The notes: a model not told the origin generated them from the letters alone. Shown: positions 16,857 to 26,368, counted from the first letter of the stretch. The stretch: DNA of 64,000 nucleotides from Paraburkholderia atlantica (GCF_009362785.1 NZ_WHNQ01000003.1:310001-374000), one strand, 5' to 3'. Program-made: numbers and translations.

Positions 16857-18566
16857 TCACCAGATCTTTTGCGCGCCGCTCGAATGCAGCGCCGCGATGT
16901 AACCGAACACAAACGATGCGCCGATGCTGCTGCCGGCGCCCGGATAACACCGGCCAACCACGGATGCCGTGCAGTTGCCGGTGGCGTACAGCCCAGGGAT
17001 TTGCGAACCGTCGTCTTTCAGCACACGCCCGAACTCGTCAGTCACGAGGCCACCAGCAGTGCCCACATCGCCCGGATACATGCGCACCGCGTAGAACGGG
17101 CCCTCCTCGATCGGCCCGAGATTCGGGTTCGGTTTGATGGTCGGGTCCCCATGGCAGCGATCGAATGCGCGCGAGCCGCGACCGTAGTCTTCGTCGACGC
17201 CCGTCGCGCAGAAACCATTGAAGCGCTCGACGGTCTTGAGCAGGCCAGCGCGATCGATGCCGCATTTCGCGGCCAGTTCTTCGAGCGTGTCAGCCTTGAT
17301 CATGTATCCACTGTCGAGCCACTTCTGCGGAATCTGGCCCGGCATCGCGGTGCCCCACGGGTAATATTTGCGCTGGCGGCTGTCCATCACGACCCACGCG
17401 GGCACGGCCTTACCCGTCTGCTTGTGGCGCTGGTACATGCGCTGACCGATTTCCATATACGCTCCCGCCTCGTCGCAAAAGCGCTCGCCGTCCTGATCGA
17501 CCATGATCGAAAACGGCAGCGACAGGTCGAGGTGATGCATGAACGGCAACGGCGAACCATCCGGCGCGCGCGCGCCTTCGGGCAGTTCTTCGTTGGGGCC
17601 GAGCGACGTCACGACCCACCACGCTTCCTCCATGCAATCCACCGCGCCGCCGAGCGCGATCGCAGCTTGCAGGATTTCGCCGGTATCGCCTGGATTCGCA
17701 TTGGTCCAATCCGCGGAAGACGGCTGCGGCTGGTACTTGCGGCGCATTTCAGCGTTGTGTGAAAAGCCGCCGGTGTTGAGCAGCACGCCCTGGCGGGCAC
17801 GTACGCGAAACTCGCGGCCGCTGCGCACTGCAACAATGCCGACCACTCGCCCGTCCTCGACGATGAACTCCCGCACCGGCGTGTCCGTCCAGATCGGCAC
17901 GTTCGCGCGCAGCGCCATCTGAAGCATGCGCCCCTGAATCGCCGCGCCGTTGGCCACGAGTTCCTTGCCCGTGATCTTCTGGTAAAGCATGCGGCCGCCA
18001 AGTTGCATCGCCTTGCGCTTGCCGCCCCACGTCCGCTTCATCAGGAACAGGGTCGGGTACTCGTCCGAGTTGGCTGGCATCGACGGTCCTTTATAGCGCG
18101 ACAAACGCGGCGCCCATTCGCCCAGTTCCTTCACGTCGAACAGCTTCGCCAACAGGGAGCGGCCACGCGGCTCCCCGCCAGGCAGCGTGTCGTAGTAATC
18201 GGACCAGCCGTCCGCGTACACGAACTGCATCCCCTGCTGCTCGAGAAACTCTGCCATCTTCGGCCCGGTGCGCAAGTAAGCCTCGCGTCGCGCCTCCGAG
18301 GTGCCCGGACCTTGATACGTGACCGCGGCGTCGAAGTATTGGCGTGCGCGCTCATACGAATCGCTCACGCCGTGGCGCTTCATCACGTGATTGTTCGGCA
18401 GCCACCAGACGCCGCCCGAATATCCGGTCGAGCCACCGACCTTCGCCTGCTTCTCGATGATCAGTGCTTCCTTGCCCACCGACTTGCAGGCAAGCGCCGC
18501 ACACATCGAACCACCGCCGCTGCCGACCACCACGAAGTCGTACGTTGCGTCCCAGCTCGTCGACAT
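16857..18566 (-). CDS. FAD-dependent oxidoreductase, 3-ketosteroid dehydrogenase-like
   Basis: 569 aa. The N-terminal Rossmann motif VVVGSGGGSMCAAL (Gly15-Gly19) is followed by EKQAKVGGSTGYSGG. The C-terminal FAD segment GLYATGNCTASVVGRCYPGAG plus SIGASFVFGYIAA is close to the pattern of 3-ketosteroid delta-1- and delta-4-dehydrogenases. It should desaturate a cyclic ketone next to the carbonyl. The start at 18566 overlaps the Rieske stop by 1 nt (TGATG), indicating coupling. Alternative: a fumarate-reductase-like flavoprotein for another cyclic ketone. The substrate need not be a steroid. Confidence 0.87.
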   Translation of the reverse strand: MSTSWDATYDFVVVGSGGGSMCAALACKSVGKEALIIEKQAKVGGSTGYSGGVWWLPNNHVMKRHGVSDSYERARQYFDAAVTYQGPGTSEARREAYLRTGPKMAEFLEQQGMQFVYADGWSDYYDTLPGGEPRGRSLLAKLFDVKELGEWAPRLSRYKGPSMPANSDEYPTLFLMKRTWGGKRKAMQLGGRMLYQKITGKELVANGAAIQGRMLQMALRANVPIWTDTPVREFIVEDGRVVGIVAVRSGREFRVRARQGVLLNTGGFSHNAEMRRKYQPQPSSADWTNANPGDTGEILQAAIALGGAVDCMEEAWWVVTSLGPNEELPEGARAPDGSPLPFMHHLDLSLPFSIMVDQDGERFCDEAGAYMEIGQRMYQRHKQTGKAVPAWVVMDSRQRKYYPWGTAMPGQIPQKWLDSGYMIKADTLEELAAKCGIDRAGLLKTVERFNGFCATGVDEDYGRGSRAFDRCHGDPTIKPNPNLGPIEEGPFYAVRMYPGDVGTAGGLVTDEFGRVLKDDGSQIPGLYATGNCTASVVGRCYPGAGSSIGASFVFGYIAALHSSGAQKIW

Positions 18567-19924
18567 CACTCCTCCCGCGCGATGAATTCGCGCAGCGCGC
18601 GATGGAAGTTCGAAACCGACGTTTCCTGCAGCGGATTCGTGCGCGAACCCTTGAAGCCGCGCGACTTCATCCCCTGCTGCACGTTGGTCATGTTCTGGAA
18701 GTCCTGCCACAGGATCAGGCCGAAGTTCTCCTGAGCGTTCTCTCTCCAGTCGTCGACACCGTAGTAGAACTCGCGCTTGAGCGGCGGCTCCGCGCCCGGC
18801 GCGTAGCGCTGCAGCGACCAGATGTCGTAGATGCACGAATCGGGGTTATCGCCGTCCGGGCGTGCGCGGTAAAACAGCGCGCCGTCGGGGTACGGAAGAA
18901 ATACGAGGTTCGGGAAGACGTGCCAGTCCGCTCCCGCGCGACCGAGTTGCTCGAAAGTGATCTCCGGCCAGCCCGCGCCCTCGGCGATCGCCGCTTCGCG
19001 TTGGAAATCCATCGCCTTGGCGAGGACTTCGAACTGGTTGCCCGATGGCGACATTTCCGTCATCAGCCGCTTCGCCGCTTCGTAGTCGCGCGCGGTGTTG
19101 ATCGCCTTCAGGGTCTCTTCCATCACACGGAAGAAGTTCACAAGACCCTGACGTACGTCCTCCGGCATCGGCTTGCCGGTTCTCGGTGACGGCGCGCCGA
19201 TCATGCGCGTGGCCGTCGAGTAGCCAAACATGCCGTGGCGGCCATAGGCGAAGCTTCGCGTTACGTCATCTCCGGCGACGTCCAGCAACTGAGGATGTGT
19301 TGCCGCGACGTGATAACCCTCGTTGAACGCTTCGAGTGCGACCTTCCAGTTGCACGGAAGACGAATCGACTTGTACCAGCGGTAGCGCATCTTCTCGAAC
19401 TCGAAGCAGTTCGTGATCTCCGGTACCGGATCGAGGAATTTAGCGAGCGGTTCGGCGTTCGGGTCCATGTTGATGAACACGAAGCCGCCCCACGTGTCCA
19501 CCAGTACATCGGTGAGACGCAGATCACCGTCAGTCATATCCTCGCAGCCGGCCCAGTCGTCACGATCGAGCACGCGCGCGACGCTGCCATCCAGATTCCA
19601 CTGCCATCCGTGATAGGCACAGTGGAATTTCGAGGCCTTGCCGCTGCCGTTGGTCAAGCGACGGCCGCGATGCTGGCAGACGTTGAAAAAGGCCTTGATC
19701 TGATCAGCCGCCGTTCGCACCACGATGATCGACTCGCCGGCCACGTCGAAGGTGACGTAGTCGCCGGCGTTGGGGATCTCTTCCAGCCGACACGCAACCT
19801 GCCATACGCGCGGCCACAGGCGCTCGTTCTCCCGCTCGAGAAATTGCTTCGACAGGTAACTGTCCTTCGGCACAAAATCGAGACGGACCGTGTGTTCACC
19901 CGAATCGGGACCTCTGTTACCCAT
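18566..19924 (-). CDS. Rieske non-heme iron oxygenase, alpha subunit
   Basis: 452 aa. The Rieske [2Fe-2S] ligands are Cys83/His85 (CQHRG) and Cys102/His105 (CAYHGW). The mononuclear iron site is in NEGYHVAATH (His205, His210). There is no small (beta) subunit gene nearby, so it is probably a homotrimeric type. It likely hydroxylates the substrate, and its electrons could come from the ferredoxin at 3582 or an unlinked reductase. It heads the long minus-strand operon and is translationally coupled to the following flavoprotein. Confidence 0.93.
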   Translation of the reverse strand: MGNRGPDSGEHTVRLDFVPKDSYLSKQFLERENERLWPRVWQVACRLEEIPNAGDYVTFDVAGESIIVVRTAADQIKAFFNVCQHRGRRLTNGSGKASKFHCAYHGWQWNLDGSVARVLDRDDWAGCEDMTDGDLRLTDVLVDTWGGFVFINMDPNAEPLAKFLDPVPEITNCFEFEKMRYRWYKSIRLPCNWKVALEAFNEGYHVAATHPQLLDVAGDDVTRSFAYGRHGMFGYSTATRMIGAPSPRTGKPMPEDVRQGLVNFFRVMEETLKAINTARDYEAAKRLMTEMSPSGNQFEVLAKAMDFQREAAIAEGAGWPEITFEQLGRAGADWHVFPNLVFLPYPDGALFYRARPDGDNPDSCIYDIWSLQRYAPGAEPPLKREFYYGVDDWRENAQENFGLILWQDFQNMTNVQQGMKSRGFKGSRTNPLQETSVSNFHRALREFIAREE

Positions 19925-20028
19925 TGCTATCTCCTTCGTGATGTGGCCGGCGTAGGCGCCGGTTTCGACTCTTTATGTAGTGGTCGAGTGTTTCGCAATC
20001 GATATGCAACGACCGGTGCAATTGTTGT

Positions 20029-20039
20029 GAACGGCGTTC
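20029..20039. promoter_or_regulatory. Palindrome GAACGGCGTTC upstream of the Rieske operon
   Basis: 11-bp inverted repeat (GAAC-GGC-GTTC) about 105 bp upstream of the Rieske start codon. The exact reverse complement, GAACGCCGTTC, is the centre of the 19-bp palindrome at 32356-32374 upstream of the DUF1302 operon, so the two may bind the same regulator. Confidence 0.4.
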
Positions 20040-20053
20040 AGATGCTAGGCTGA

Positions 20054-20079
20054 CGCCCGGATTGCTGTCAATCCGGGCG
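20054..20079 (-). terminator. Stem-loop after the ETF genes
   Basis: Perfect 10-bp stem (20054-20063 with 20070-20079) and 6-nt loop, starting 4 nt beyond the stop of the ETF alpha gene. No U-run follows, so it may act with Rho or as an mRNA 3'-end stabiliser. Confidence 0.55.
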
Positions 20080-20083
20080 AACG

Positions 20084-21016
20084 TCAATCGAGCGCGGCAG
20101 TCAGCGCCGGAACAGCTTCGAAGAGGTCCGCGCTGAGACCGTAGTCGGCCACCTGAAAGATCGGTGCCTCTGCGTCTTTATTGATCGCGACGATGACCTT
20201 CGAATCCTTCATGCCGGCGAGGTGCTGAATCGCTCCCGAGATGCCCACCGCGATATACAACTGAGGCGCGACGATCTTGCCCGTCTGACCGACCTGATAG
20301 TCGTTCGGCACGAAGCCGGCGTCGACCGCCGCACGCGACGCGCCGACGGCCGCGCCAAGCTTGTCCGCAAGCGCGTCGAGCAGCTTGAAGTTGTCGCCGT
20401 TCTGCATGCCGCGGCCGCCCGACACCACGATGTTTGCCGCCGCAAGCTCCGGCCGGCTCGATTTCGTGAGTTCCTGCCCGACAAAACGGGCCTTATCGAA
20501 AGCCGGCGCTGATGCAACAGCGCGCGACGGCGCGGTGGTCGAACCGGGGGCTGCTGCATCGAACGCGGTCGGCCGAATGGTGATGACCTTGATCGGGTCG
20601 GACGATTGCACCGTTGCGAGTGCATTGCCGGCGTAGATCGGGCGCACGAAAACATCGGAAGCCTTGAACGCAACGACATCCGAAATCTGCGCGCTGTCGA
20701 GCAGCGCAGCCACACGGGGCATGAAGTTTTTGCCCACCGCCGTGGACGCTGCGATCACATGGGTATAAGCGCGGGCCAGCGAGACGACGAGTGCGGCGAG
20801 GTTTTCCGGCAATCCGTGCGCGTATTCGGGTGCTTCCGCGACGAGGACTTCGGCGACGCCGGCGACGTTCGCAGCTTGCGCTATGACGGCCGACGCGCCG
20901 TGGCCCGCCACCAGCACATGAATGTCGCCACCCACTGCGCCCGCTGCCGTGATGGCGTTGAGCGTGGCGCGCTTGAGGGTTACGTTGTCGTGCTCGGCGA
21001 TAACGAGAATAGTCAT
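20084..21016 (-). CDS. etfA: Electron transfer flavoprotein alpha subunit
   Basis: 310 aa, normal length. The C-terminal FAD-binding domain carries [17 protein letters not shown] and the ETF alpha signature region [29 protein letters not shown]. The N-terminal part begins [11 protein letters not shown]. With the beta subunit it accepts electrons from the seven acyl-CoA dehydrogenases of the window and passes them to ETF-quinone oxidoreductase, which is not encoded here. Located 2 nt after the beta-subunit gene. Confidence 0.97.
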   Translation of the reverse strand: MTILVIAEHDNVTLKRATLNAITAAGAVGGDIHVLVAGHGASAVIAQAANVAGVAEVLVAEAPEYAHGLPENLAALVVSLARAYTHVIAASTAVGKNFMPRVAALLDSAQISDVVAFKASDVFVRPIYAGNALATVQSSDPIKVITIRPTAFDAAAPGSTTAPSRAVASAPAFDKARFVGQELTKSSRPELAAANIVVSGGRGMQNGDNFKLLDALADKLGAAVGASRAAVDAGFVPNDYQVGQTGKIVAPQLYIAVGISGAIQHLAGMKDSKVIVAINKDAEAPIFQVADYGLSADLFEAVPALTAALD

Positions 21017-21018
21017 GA

Positions 21019-21768
21019 TCAGATCACCTTTGCTTCGTTTCGAAGCTTTTCAATCAGCGCAGCAACATCAGGAACCATCACGCCGCCCTTGCGCGCTGGC
21101 GGCTCGGTCACTTCGAGAACCTTCAGACGCGGTGCGACATCAACGCCCAGCGCATCAGGATTCAGCGTATCCAGAGGCTTCTTCTTCGCTTTCATGATGT
21201 TGGGTAGCGTCACGTAGCGGGGACTGTTCAGGCGCAGATCCGTCGTGATCACTGCGGGCAGATCGAGCGCGACGCGTTCGAGGCCGCCGTCGATCTCACG
21301 CGTAACGAGCAGTTGCTGACCATCCACTTCCGTCTTGAACGCAAACGTTGCTTGCGGCCAGCCGAGCAATGCGGCGAGTTTCTGCCCGGTTTGGCCAGCG
21401 TCGTTGTCGATGGCCTGTTTGCCGAGCAAGACCAGTTGCGGGTTTTCCCGCGCGGCGACGGCGGCCAGCAGCTTTGCGACCGCGAGGGGCTGCAGATCCG
21501 CATCGCTCTCCACTAGCACCGCGCGATCCGCCCCCATCGCGAGTGCCGTACGCAATACCTCCTGGGATTGCGCTGTGCCCGCCGATACCACGACGACTTC
21601 ACTCGCAACGCCTGCTTCCTTGAGGCGCACCGCCTCCTCCACCGCGATCTCGTCGAATGGGTTCATGGCCATTTTTACGTTGGCCAGATCGACGCCCGAG
21701 CCGTCGGACTTGACCCGAGGTTTCACGTTGTAGTCGATCACGCGCTTCACCGCGACCAGTATCTTCAA
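21019..21768 (-). CDS. etfB: Electron transfer flavoprotein beta subunit
   Basis: 249 aa. Typical beta-subunit segments include [20 protein letters not shown] (start read as Met), [17 protein letters not shown], the AMP-binding region [12 protein letters not shown], and [10 protein letters not shown]. The start codon is TTG (21766-21768), supported by CGGAG upstream and by homology of the first residues; no ATG fits. It is divergent from the quinone-oxidoreductase-like gene, with a GAACAATGTTC palindrome between them, so it is probably induced with the catabolic genes. It is likely a dedicated ETF, distinct from a housekeeping copy. Confidence 0.96.
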   Translation of the reverse strand: MKILVAVKRVIDYNVKPRVKSDGSGVDLANVKMAMNPFDEIAVEEAVRLKEAGVASEVVVVSAGTAQSQEVLRTALAMGADRAVLVESDADLQPLAVAKLLAAVAARENPQLVLLGKQAIDNDAGQTGQKLAALLGWPQATFAFKTEVDGQQLLVTREIDGGLERVALDLPAVITTDLRLNSPRYVTLPNIMKAKKKPLDTLNPDALGVDVAPRLKVLEVTEPPARKGGVMVPDVAALIEKLRNEAKVI

Positions 21769-21791
21769 TTTGACGCTCCGAACGCTTTGTT

Positions 21792-21819
21792 GAACAATGT
21801 TCTATATTCTGAACCGTTC
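21792..21819. promoter_or_regulatory. Operator-like palindromes GAACAATGTTC and GAACCGTTC
   Basis: GAACAATGTTC (21792-21802) is a perfect palindrome with arms GAACA/TGTTC; GAACCGTTC (21811-21819) repeats the half-sites 19 bp further on. They lie in the divergent promoter between the ETF genes and the MDR gene and overlap AT-rich promoter-like sequence. The first is one of the best matches to the recurrent GAACANTGTTC motif. Confidence 0.6.
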
Positions 21820-21905
21820 TTTTTGTAGCTGTCAACGAGAAGAATGAGGAAAGCGTCACTTGTCGATCATTTCGACGCCCTCGTTCAACACCAAGGAGAC
21901 GACAA

Positions 21906-22916
21906 ATGAAGCTCTATCGATGCGAGCGTTTCGAAGGCATTGCGGGACTGGCGTTATGCGAGGAACCCGATCCGGCACCACCCGGCGCTCATCAGGTATT
22001 GGTCCAGGTCAAGGCGAGTTCGCTGAATTTCCGCGAGTTGATGCTGATGAACGGAGCGTTTCGCGACTGGATGGCGCCGAACTTCATTCCGGCTTCAGAC
22101 GGCGCGGGCGTCGTGCTCGCGGTCGGCCCTGGCGTGCGGCGCTTCAAAGCCGGCGACCGGGTGATGGCCAATTTCGCGGAGTACTGGCACGGCGGAGCGC
22201 GCCCCCAACACGCAGACACTCTTGGCCGCGGCGCTATCGTCGAAGGGATGCTTCGCGACAAAGTCGTACTCAGTCAGGAAGAACTGATCGGTGTCCCCGA
22301 GCACCTTTCCGACGAAGAAGCCGCAACGCTGCCTTGCGCCGCGGTCACCGCATGGAACGCACTGTGTCAGCATGCGCCCCTGCTGCCGGGCCAAACCGTC
22401 CTCGTGCAAGGTTCCGGCGGCGTATCGATCTTCGCTTTGCAGTTGGCGCGTCTTTTCGGCGCCCGCGTGATCGCCACTTCGTCGAGCGAATCGAAACTCA
22501 AACGCCTTGCCGAACTTGGCGCAGACGCGACGATCAACTACCGCGACACGCTCAATTGGGAAGACGCCGTGCTACACCTGACCGATGGCCGTGGGGTCGA
22601 TCTCGTCGTCGAGGTGGGCGGGGCTCAAACGTTCGGCAAGTCGGTTGCCTGCACACGGGACGGAGGCCGAATCAGCGTCGTCGGGCTGCTGACGGGTGCC
22701 CCTTCTCCCGGCGAGGGATTCTTCACGCGCGGACTGTCGATCGCACCGATCCGCGTCGGCTCCCGCCAGGATTTCGAATCGATGAACCGCGCAATCGCAT
22801 TGCACGAGCTGCGGCCGGTGATCGACTCGGTTTATGACTTTACGCATGTACCGGATGCGCTTCGGCACCTCGAAAGCCAGAAGCATTTCGGCAAGATCGT
22901 CATTCGCCACCAGTAA
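21906..22916 (+). CDS. Zinc-independent medium-chain dehydrogenase (quinone oxidoreductase-like)
   Basis: 336 aa. It has the GroES-like N-terminal domain (VLVQVKASSLNFRELM, IPASDGAGVVLAVGPGVRRFKAGDRV) and a Rossmann domain with VLVQGSGGVSIFALQLA. Structural zinc cysteines and the catalytic zinc ligands are absent, placing it with the quinone reductase/enoyl reductase side of the MDR family. It probably reduces a C=C or oxidises an alcohol with NADP(H). Good ribosome site (AAGGAG). It heads a small plus-strand operon with a frameshifted SDR. Confidence 0.9.
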   Translation: MKLYRCERFEGIAGLALCEEPDPAPPGAHQVLVQVKASSLNFRELMLMNGAFRDWMAPNFIPASDGAGVVLAVGPGVRRFKAGDRVMANFAEYWHGGARPQHADTLGRGAIVEGMLRDKVVLSQEELIGVPEHLSDEEAATLPCAAVTAWNALCQHAPLLPGQTVLVQGSGGVSIFALQLARLFGARVIATSSSESKLKRLAELGADATINYRDTLNWEDAVLHLTDGRGVDLVVEVGGAQTFGKSVACTRDGGRISVVGLLTGAPSPGEGFFTRGLSIAPIRVGSRQDFESMNRAIALHELRPVIDSVYDFTHVPDALRHLESQKHFGKIVIRHQ

Positions 22917-22947
22917 TCGGCGTTCGCATCATCCACGGAGTCAGACA

Positions 22948-23729
22948 ATGAAACTCTTTTCGCTGGAAGGACAAATCGCGCTCGTCACTGGCGCATCGCG
23001 CGGTCTCGGCTTTGCCATGGCGTCGGCGTTGGCGTCGGCTGGTGCGACCGTCATCCTCTGCGCGCGTTCGCGTACGAGCCTCGAAGCCGCCGCGGAATCG
23101 ATTCGCAAAACAGGCGGCGACGTCGATATCGAACCGTTCGACCTCACCGATCAGAACGCCATCCGGAACGGCGTTCGCAACGTCCTCGCGCGCCATGGCC
23201 GCATCGACGTACTGCTCAACAACGCGGGCATTTGCGAGTGGAGCGATTTTCTCCAGTCGACCGTCGACATGTGGCAAAGAACGATGGATACCAACGTCAC
23301 GGCCGCATACCTGCTCGCGCAGGAAGTGGCGCGCCCGATGATCGAACGCGGACACGGACGCATCATCAACGTCGGGTCTATGTGTCGGTGCTCGGCCGTG
23401 AGAAGCTCCAAGCGTACGTGGCCAGCAAGCACGCTGTTGCCGGACTCACGAAATCGCTCGGTGCAGAGCTGGGTCGGCACGGCATTCGCTGCAACGGCAT
23501 CTGCCCCGGCTACTTCCTCACGGATATGGCCGAGCCCGTCACGTCGAATCCGCAAATGAAGGAGATCGTGCGCTCGCATATCTCCGTTGGCCGCTGGGGG
23601 AACCCCGAGGAACTTGGCGGCGTCGCCGTGTTTCTCGCGTCCGAGGCGAGCTCCTACATGAACGGGCAAATGCTGATGGTCGATGGCGGGGTCTCGGAGA
23701 TCCTGAGCTTTTCGATGTCGGTGGTGTAG
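22948..23729 (+). pseudogene. SDR gene broken by a 1-nt frameshift
   Basis: The first part (22948 to about 23382) encodes a normal SDR N-terminus: GQIALVTGASRGLGFAMASA, VLLNNAGICEWSDF and GRIINVGSM. The rest continues one frame back with SVLGREKLQAYVASKHAVAG (YVASK active site) and GQMLMVDGGVSE to a stop at 23729. Losing one base inside a Leu codon near 23383 (atg-[c]tg-tcg) explains the switch precisely; the restored protein would be about 261 aa. It could be a recent pseudogene, a sequencing error, or, less likely, a programmed shift. There is no slippery heptamer at the site. Confidence 0.88.
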
Positions 23730-23800
23730 GGCCGAGCGGCCATAGCGCAACTAAAGCGACAAGCGCTCAACGTAACGCGCCGATTGACTCGAAGACAAAA

Positions 23801-23838
23801 TGGCCCGCAATCGCCGGAGATAGCGGGCCAACCTTTTT
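23801..23838. terminator. Bidirectional Rho-independent terminator
   Basis: Stem TGGCCCGC (23801-23808) with GCGGGCCA (23823-23830), 14-nt loop, followed on the plus strand by ACCTTTTT. On the minus strand the same stem is followed by TTTTGTC. It lies between the convergent SDR remnant and the RND transporter gene and should serve both. Confidence 0.8.
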
Positions 23839-23847
23839 GCACCGCGA

Positions 23848-23878
23848 GGCGGTGCCGCGCGCGGCGCGCGGCACCGCC
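23848..23878 (-). terminator. Very strong GC-rich hairpin after the RND gene
   Basis: 14-bp perfect, almost all-GC stem (23848-23861 with 23865-23878) and 3-nt loop, 10 nt after the RND stop codon. No U-run follows immediately, but the terminator at 23801-23838 lies just beyond. It probably protects the 3' end or pauses polymerase. Confidence 0.6.
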
Positions 23879-23887
23879 ACATACTCG

Positions 23888-26368
23888 CTAGCGCAGCGTC
23901 ACCTCGCCGCTACAAGCTTCGACGTTCGCCGAACCAGCCGCCACGCCCTTCGCCACCGCCTTGCGCGAAATACCTTGCAGCAGGAAATGCGACAGCGCCG
24001 GGATCAGGATCAGCGCACCGATCATGTTCCACAGGAACATGAACGTCAGCAGGATGCCCATGTCTGCCTGGAACTTGATCGGTGAGAACGCCCACGTCAC
24101 AACGCCGGCAGCCAGCGTCACACCGACCAGCGCCACGACCTTGCCCGTGAACTGCACCGCATGACGATAAGCCACGCGTAGCGGCTGCCCCGCGCGCTGA
24201 TACGCGAGCTGCACGCTCAGCAGATAGAGCGCATAGTCGACGCCAATCCCCACGCCCAGCGCGATCACCGGCAGCGTCGCCACCTTCACGCCGATGCCGA
24301 GCTTGACCATCAGCGCCTCGCATAGCACCGAAGTGATTCCGAGCGGCACGACGGCCACCACGACCGCGCGCCAGCTGCGGAACGTGATGAAGCACAGCAG
24401 GATCACCGCCGCATACACCATGAACAGCATGGTGCGGTTTGCTTTTGCGACCACCACGTTCGTCACTGCATCGATACCGGCCGAGCCTGCAACCATCAGG
24501 AACTGGTGGTCCGCGTCGCTATGTTCTTTCGCGAATGCCTCCGCCGCCTCCATGACACGCGAGAGCGTCGCCGCTTTGTGATCGGTCAGATACGCGATGA
24601 CGGGCGCCGTGCCGCAAGTTTGGCTCAGTAGATCCGGATGATCGAGCAGGATCTGCCACACCGTCTTGTTAACGATCGAAGGCACGCGGTCGATCGTGTA
24701 CCACTTCGGGTAGCCCTCGTAGAAACCCGCCGTCATCCAGCGCGCGAGGCCGCCAACCGAAGTCGTCGTCTGCACGCCCGGCACGTTGCGCAGTGTGGCT
24801 TCGAGCCGGTCAGCCTCCAGAACGAGCGGGAAATTGTTGGCGTCGCAAGTGCCGTGCGACGACTTGCCAACCACGACGAAAAGATCGCTCGACAGGCCGA
24901 AATGCGCATTGACGAAAGCGTTGTCGAGGTTGTAGCGCGAGTCCGGACGAAGCTCCGGCGCGCCCGAATCGAGGTCGCCGATCTGCAGATGCTGACTGAT
25001 CGACCAGCCGAACGCCGTCAGTGCCGCCGCGCAAACGATCGCACCCACGGCCCAGCGGCGTTCGGTGAAGCGGTCGAGCAGATTCCACAGCGCGCCTGCC
25101 GACGAGGTGCCACGCGCGTCGTTCTGTTCGCCGCGCACGCTGCGTCGTGCCGCCGACGGACTCACGCCAATGTATGAGAGCAGTACCGGCAGCAGCAGCA
25201 GATTGGTGAACACGAGCACGCCCACACCGACGCTCGCCGTGAGCGCCAGATCCTTAATCACCGGAATGTCGATGACCATCAGCACCGCGAAGCCAACCAC
25301 GTCCGCGAGCAACGCCGTGAGACCGGCGAGGAAGAGCCGCCGGAACGTGTAGCGTGCCGCCACGTAGCGATGTGTGCCACGCCCGATGTCCTGCGTGATC
25401 CCGTTCATCTTCTGTGCGCCATGCGATACGCCGATGGCGAAAACGAGGAACGGCACCAGCACCGAATAGGGATCGAGCACGTAGCCGAGCGAGCGAATGA
25501 TGCCGAGTTGCCACACCACCGCAATCAACGAGCACGCCACCACCAGCAGCGTGCTGCGATAGCAGCGCGTGTACAGAAAGATAACGCCGAGCGCGATCGC
25601 CGCGGCCACACCGAAGTACATCGCCACCAGCTTGAGACCGTCGATCAGGTCGCCGATCAACTTCGCGAAGCCCACCACGTGCACACGCACCTCGCCGTGG
25701 CCCTCGTTCTTGATGACCTCGTCGATCTGATGCGAGAGCTTCGCGTAGTCGAGCGCCTTGCCGGTATCGGCATAGTGATCGAGCAGGGGCAACTGGATCA
25801 TGCTCGAATGCTGATCATTCGACACGATGCTGCCGACGATGTTTGCGCGCGCTATGTTCGTGCGCAGCTGTGCGATGGCCTGCGCGGACGCGTCGAAGCC
25901 GTCCGGCATCACCGGGCCGCCCGCGAAGCCACTCTCCGTAACCACGTTCCAGCGTACGATCGGCATCCAGATTGACTTCACGCCAGGGCGGTCGACGCCC
26001 GGAATCAGGAACAGCGCATCATTGACGCGTCGCAGCGCGGCAAGATACTTCGGATCGTAAATGTCGCCCGAGGGATTCTCGACGACGATCCGCAGCGAAT
26101 TGCCGAGCCCTTTAAGGTCCGCCTTGTTGGCGAGATAGTTCTTGATGTACGGATGCGACAGCGGAATCATCTTCTCGAAGCTCGCATTCACGTCGAGACG
26201 CAGCGCCTGAAACCCCAGCACCGCCGTGATGATCGCGCAGATGAAGATGAGCCAGGGACGGCGGTTGAAGATCAACCGTTCAAGCGCGTTGCCTGAACGT
26301 GAATCGAACTGGGCAAGATCCGCCACAACGGGCATCTTGTCGAATTGGGCATTGTTGCGGCCAGCCAT
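23888..26368 (-). CDS. RND superfamily (MMPL-type) inner-membrane transporter
   Basis: 826 aa with two repeated halves, each a transmembrane helix, a large periplasmic loop and a five-helix bundle. TM1 is about residues 37-55 (WLIFICAIITAVLGFQAL). The helical bundles near 240-420 include GVIFLYTRCYRSTLLVVAC and FLVFAIGVSHGAQKMNGI; those near 640-800 include LPVIALGVGIGVDYALYLL with the charged TM residues expected of proton-driven RND pumps. It is related to MMPL/hopanoid-type lipid carriers rather than tripartite drug pumps: no adaptor gene is present. It is the last gene of the DUF1302/DUF1329 operon, 12 nt after the beta-propeller gene. Export versus import is unknown. Confidence 0.9.
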   Translation of the reverse strand: MAGRNNAQFDKMPVVADLAQFDSRSGNALERLIFNRRPWLIFICAIITAVLGFQALRLDVNASFEKMIPLSHPYIKNYLANKADLKGLGNSLRIVVENPSGDIYDPKYLAALRRVNDALFLIPGVDRPGVKSIWMPIVRWNVVTESGFAGGPVMPDGFDASAQAIAQLRTNIARANIVGSIVSNDQHSSMIQLPLLDHYADTGKALDYAKLSHQIDEVIKNEGHGEVRVHVVGFAKLIGDLIDGLKLVAMYFGVAAAIALGVIFLYTRCYRSTLLVVACSLIAVVWQLGIIRSLGYVLDPYSVLVPFLVFAIGVSHGAQKMNGITQDIGRGTHRYVAARYTFRRLFLAGLTALLADVVGFAVLMVIDIPVIKDLALTASVGVGVLVFTNLLLLPVLLSYIGVSPSAARRSVRGEQNDARGTSSAGALWNLLDRFTERRWAVGAIVCAAALTAFGWSISQHLQIGDLDSGAPELRPDSRYNLDNAFVNAHFGLSSDLFVVVGKSSHGTCDANNFPLVLEADRLEATLRNVPGVQTTTSVGGLARWMTAGFYEGYPKWYTIDRVPSIVNKTVWQILLDHPDLLSQTCGTAPVIAYLTDHKAATLSRVMEAAEAFAKEHSDADHQFLMVAGSAGIDAVTNVVVAKANRTMLFMVYAAVILLCFITFRSWRAVVVAVVPLGITSVLCEALMVKLGIGVKVATLPVIALGVGIGVDYALYLLSVQLAYQRAGQPLRVAYRHAVQFTGKVVALVGVTLAAGVVTWAFSPIKFQADMGILLTFMFLWNMIGALILIPALSHFLLQGISRKAVAKGVAAGSANVEACSGEVTLR

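Noticed and set aside
15842..17137. 431-codon plus-strand frame over the E1alpha gene and flavoprotein start
   Set aside because: Antisense to two conserved genes, with composition typical of a reverse frame.
16857..18566. Firm assignment of the flavoprotein as 3-ketosteroid delta-1-dehydrogenase
   Set aside because: The FAD motifs match, but no other ring A/B steroid-degradation genes are in the window, so the substrate was left open.
23376..23390. Programmed -1 frameshifting in the SDR gene
   Set aside because: There is no slippery heptamer or downstream stimulatory structure at the site; a lost base explains it better.
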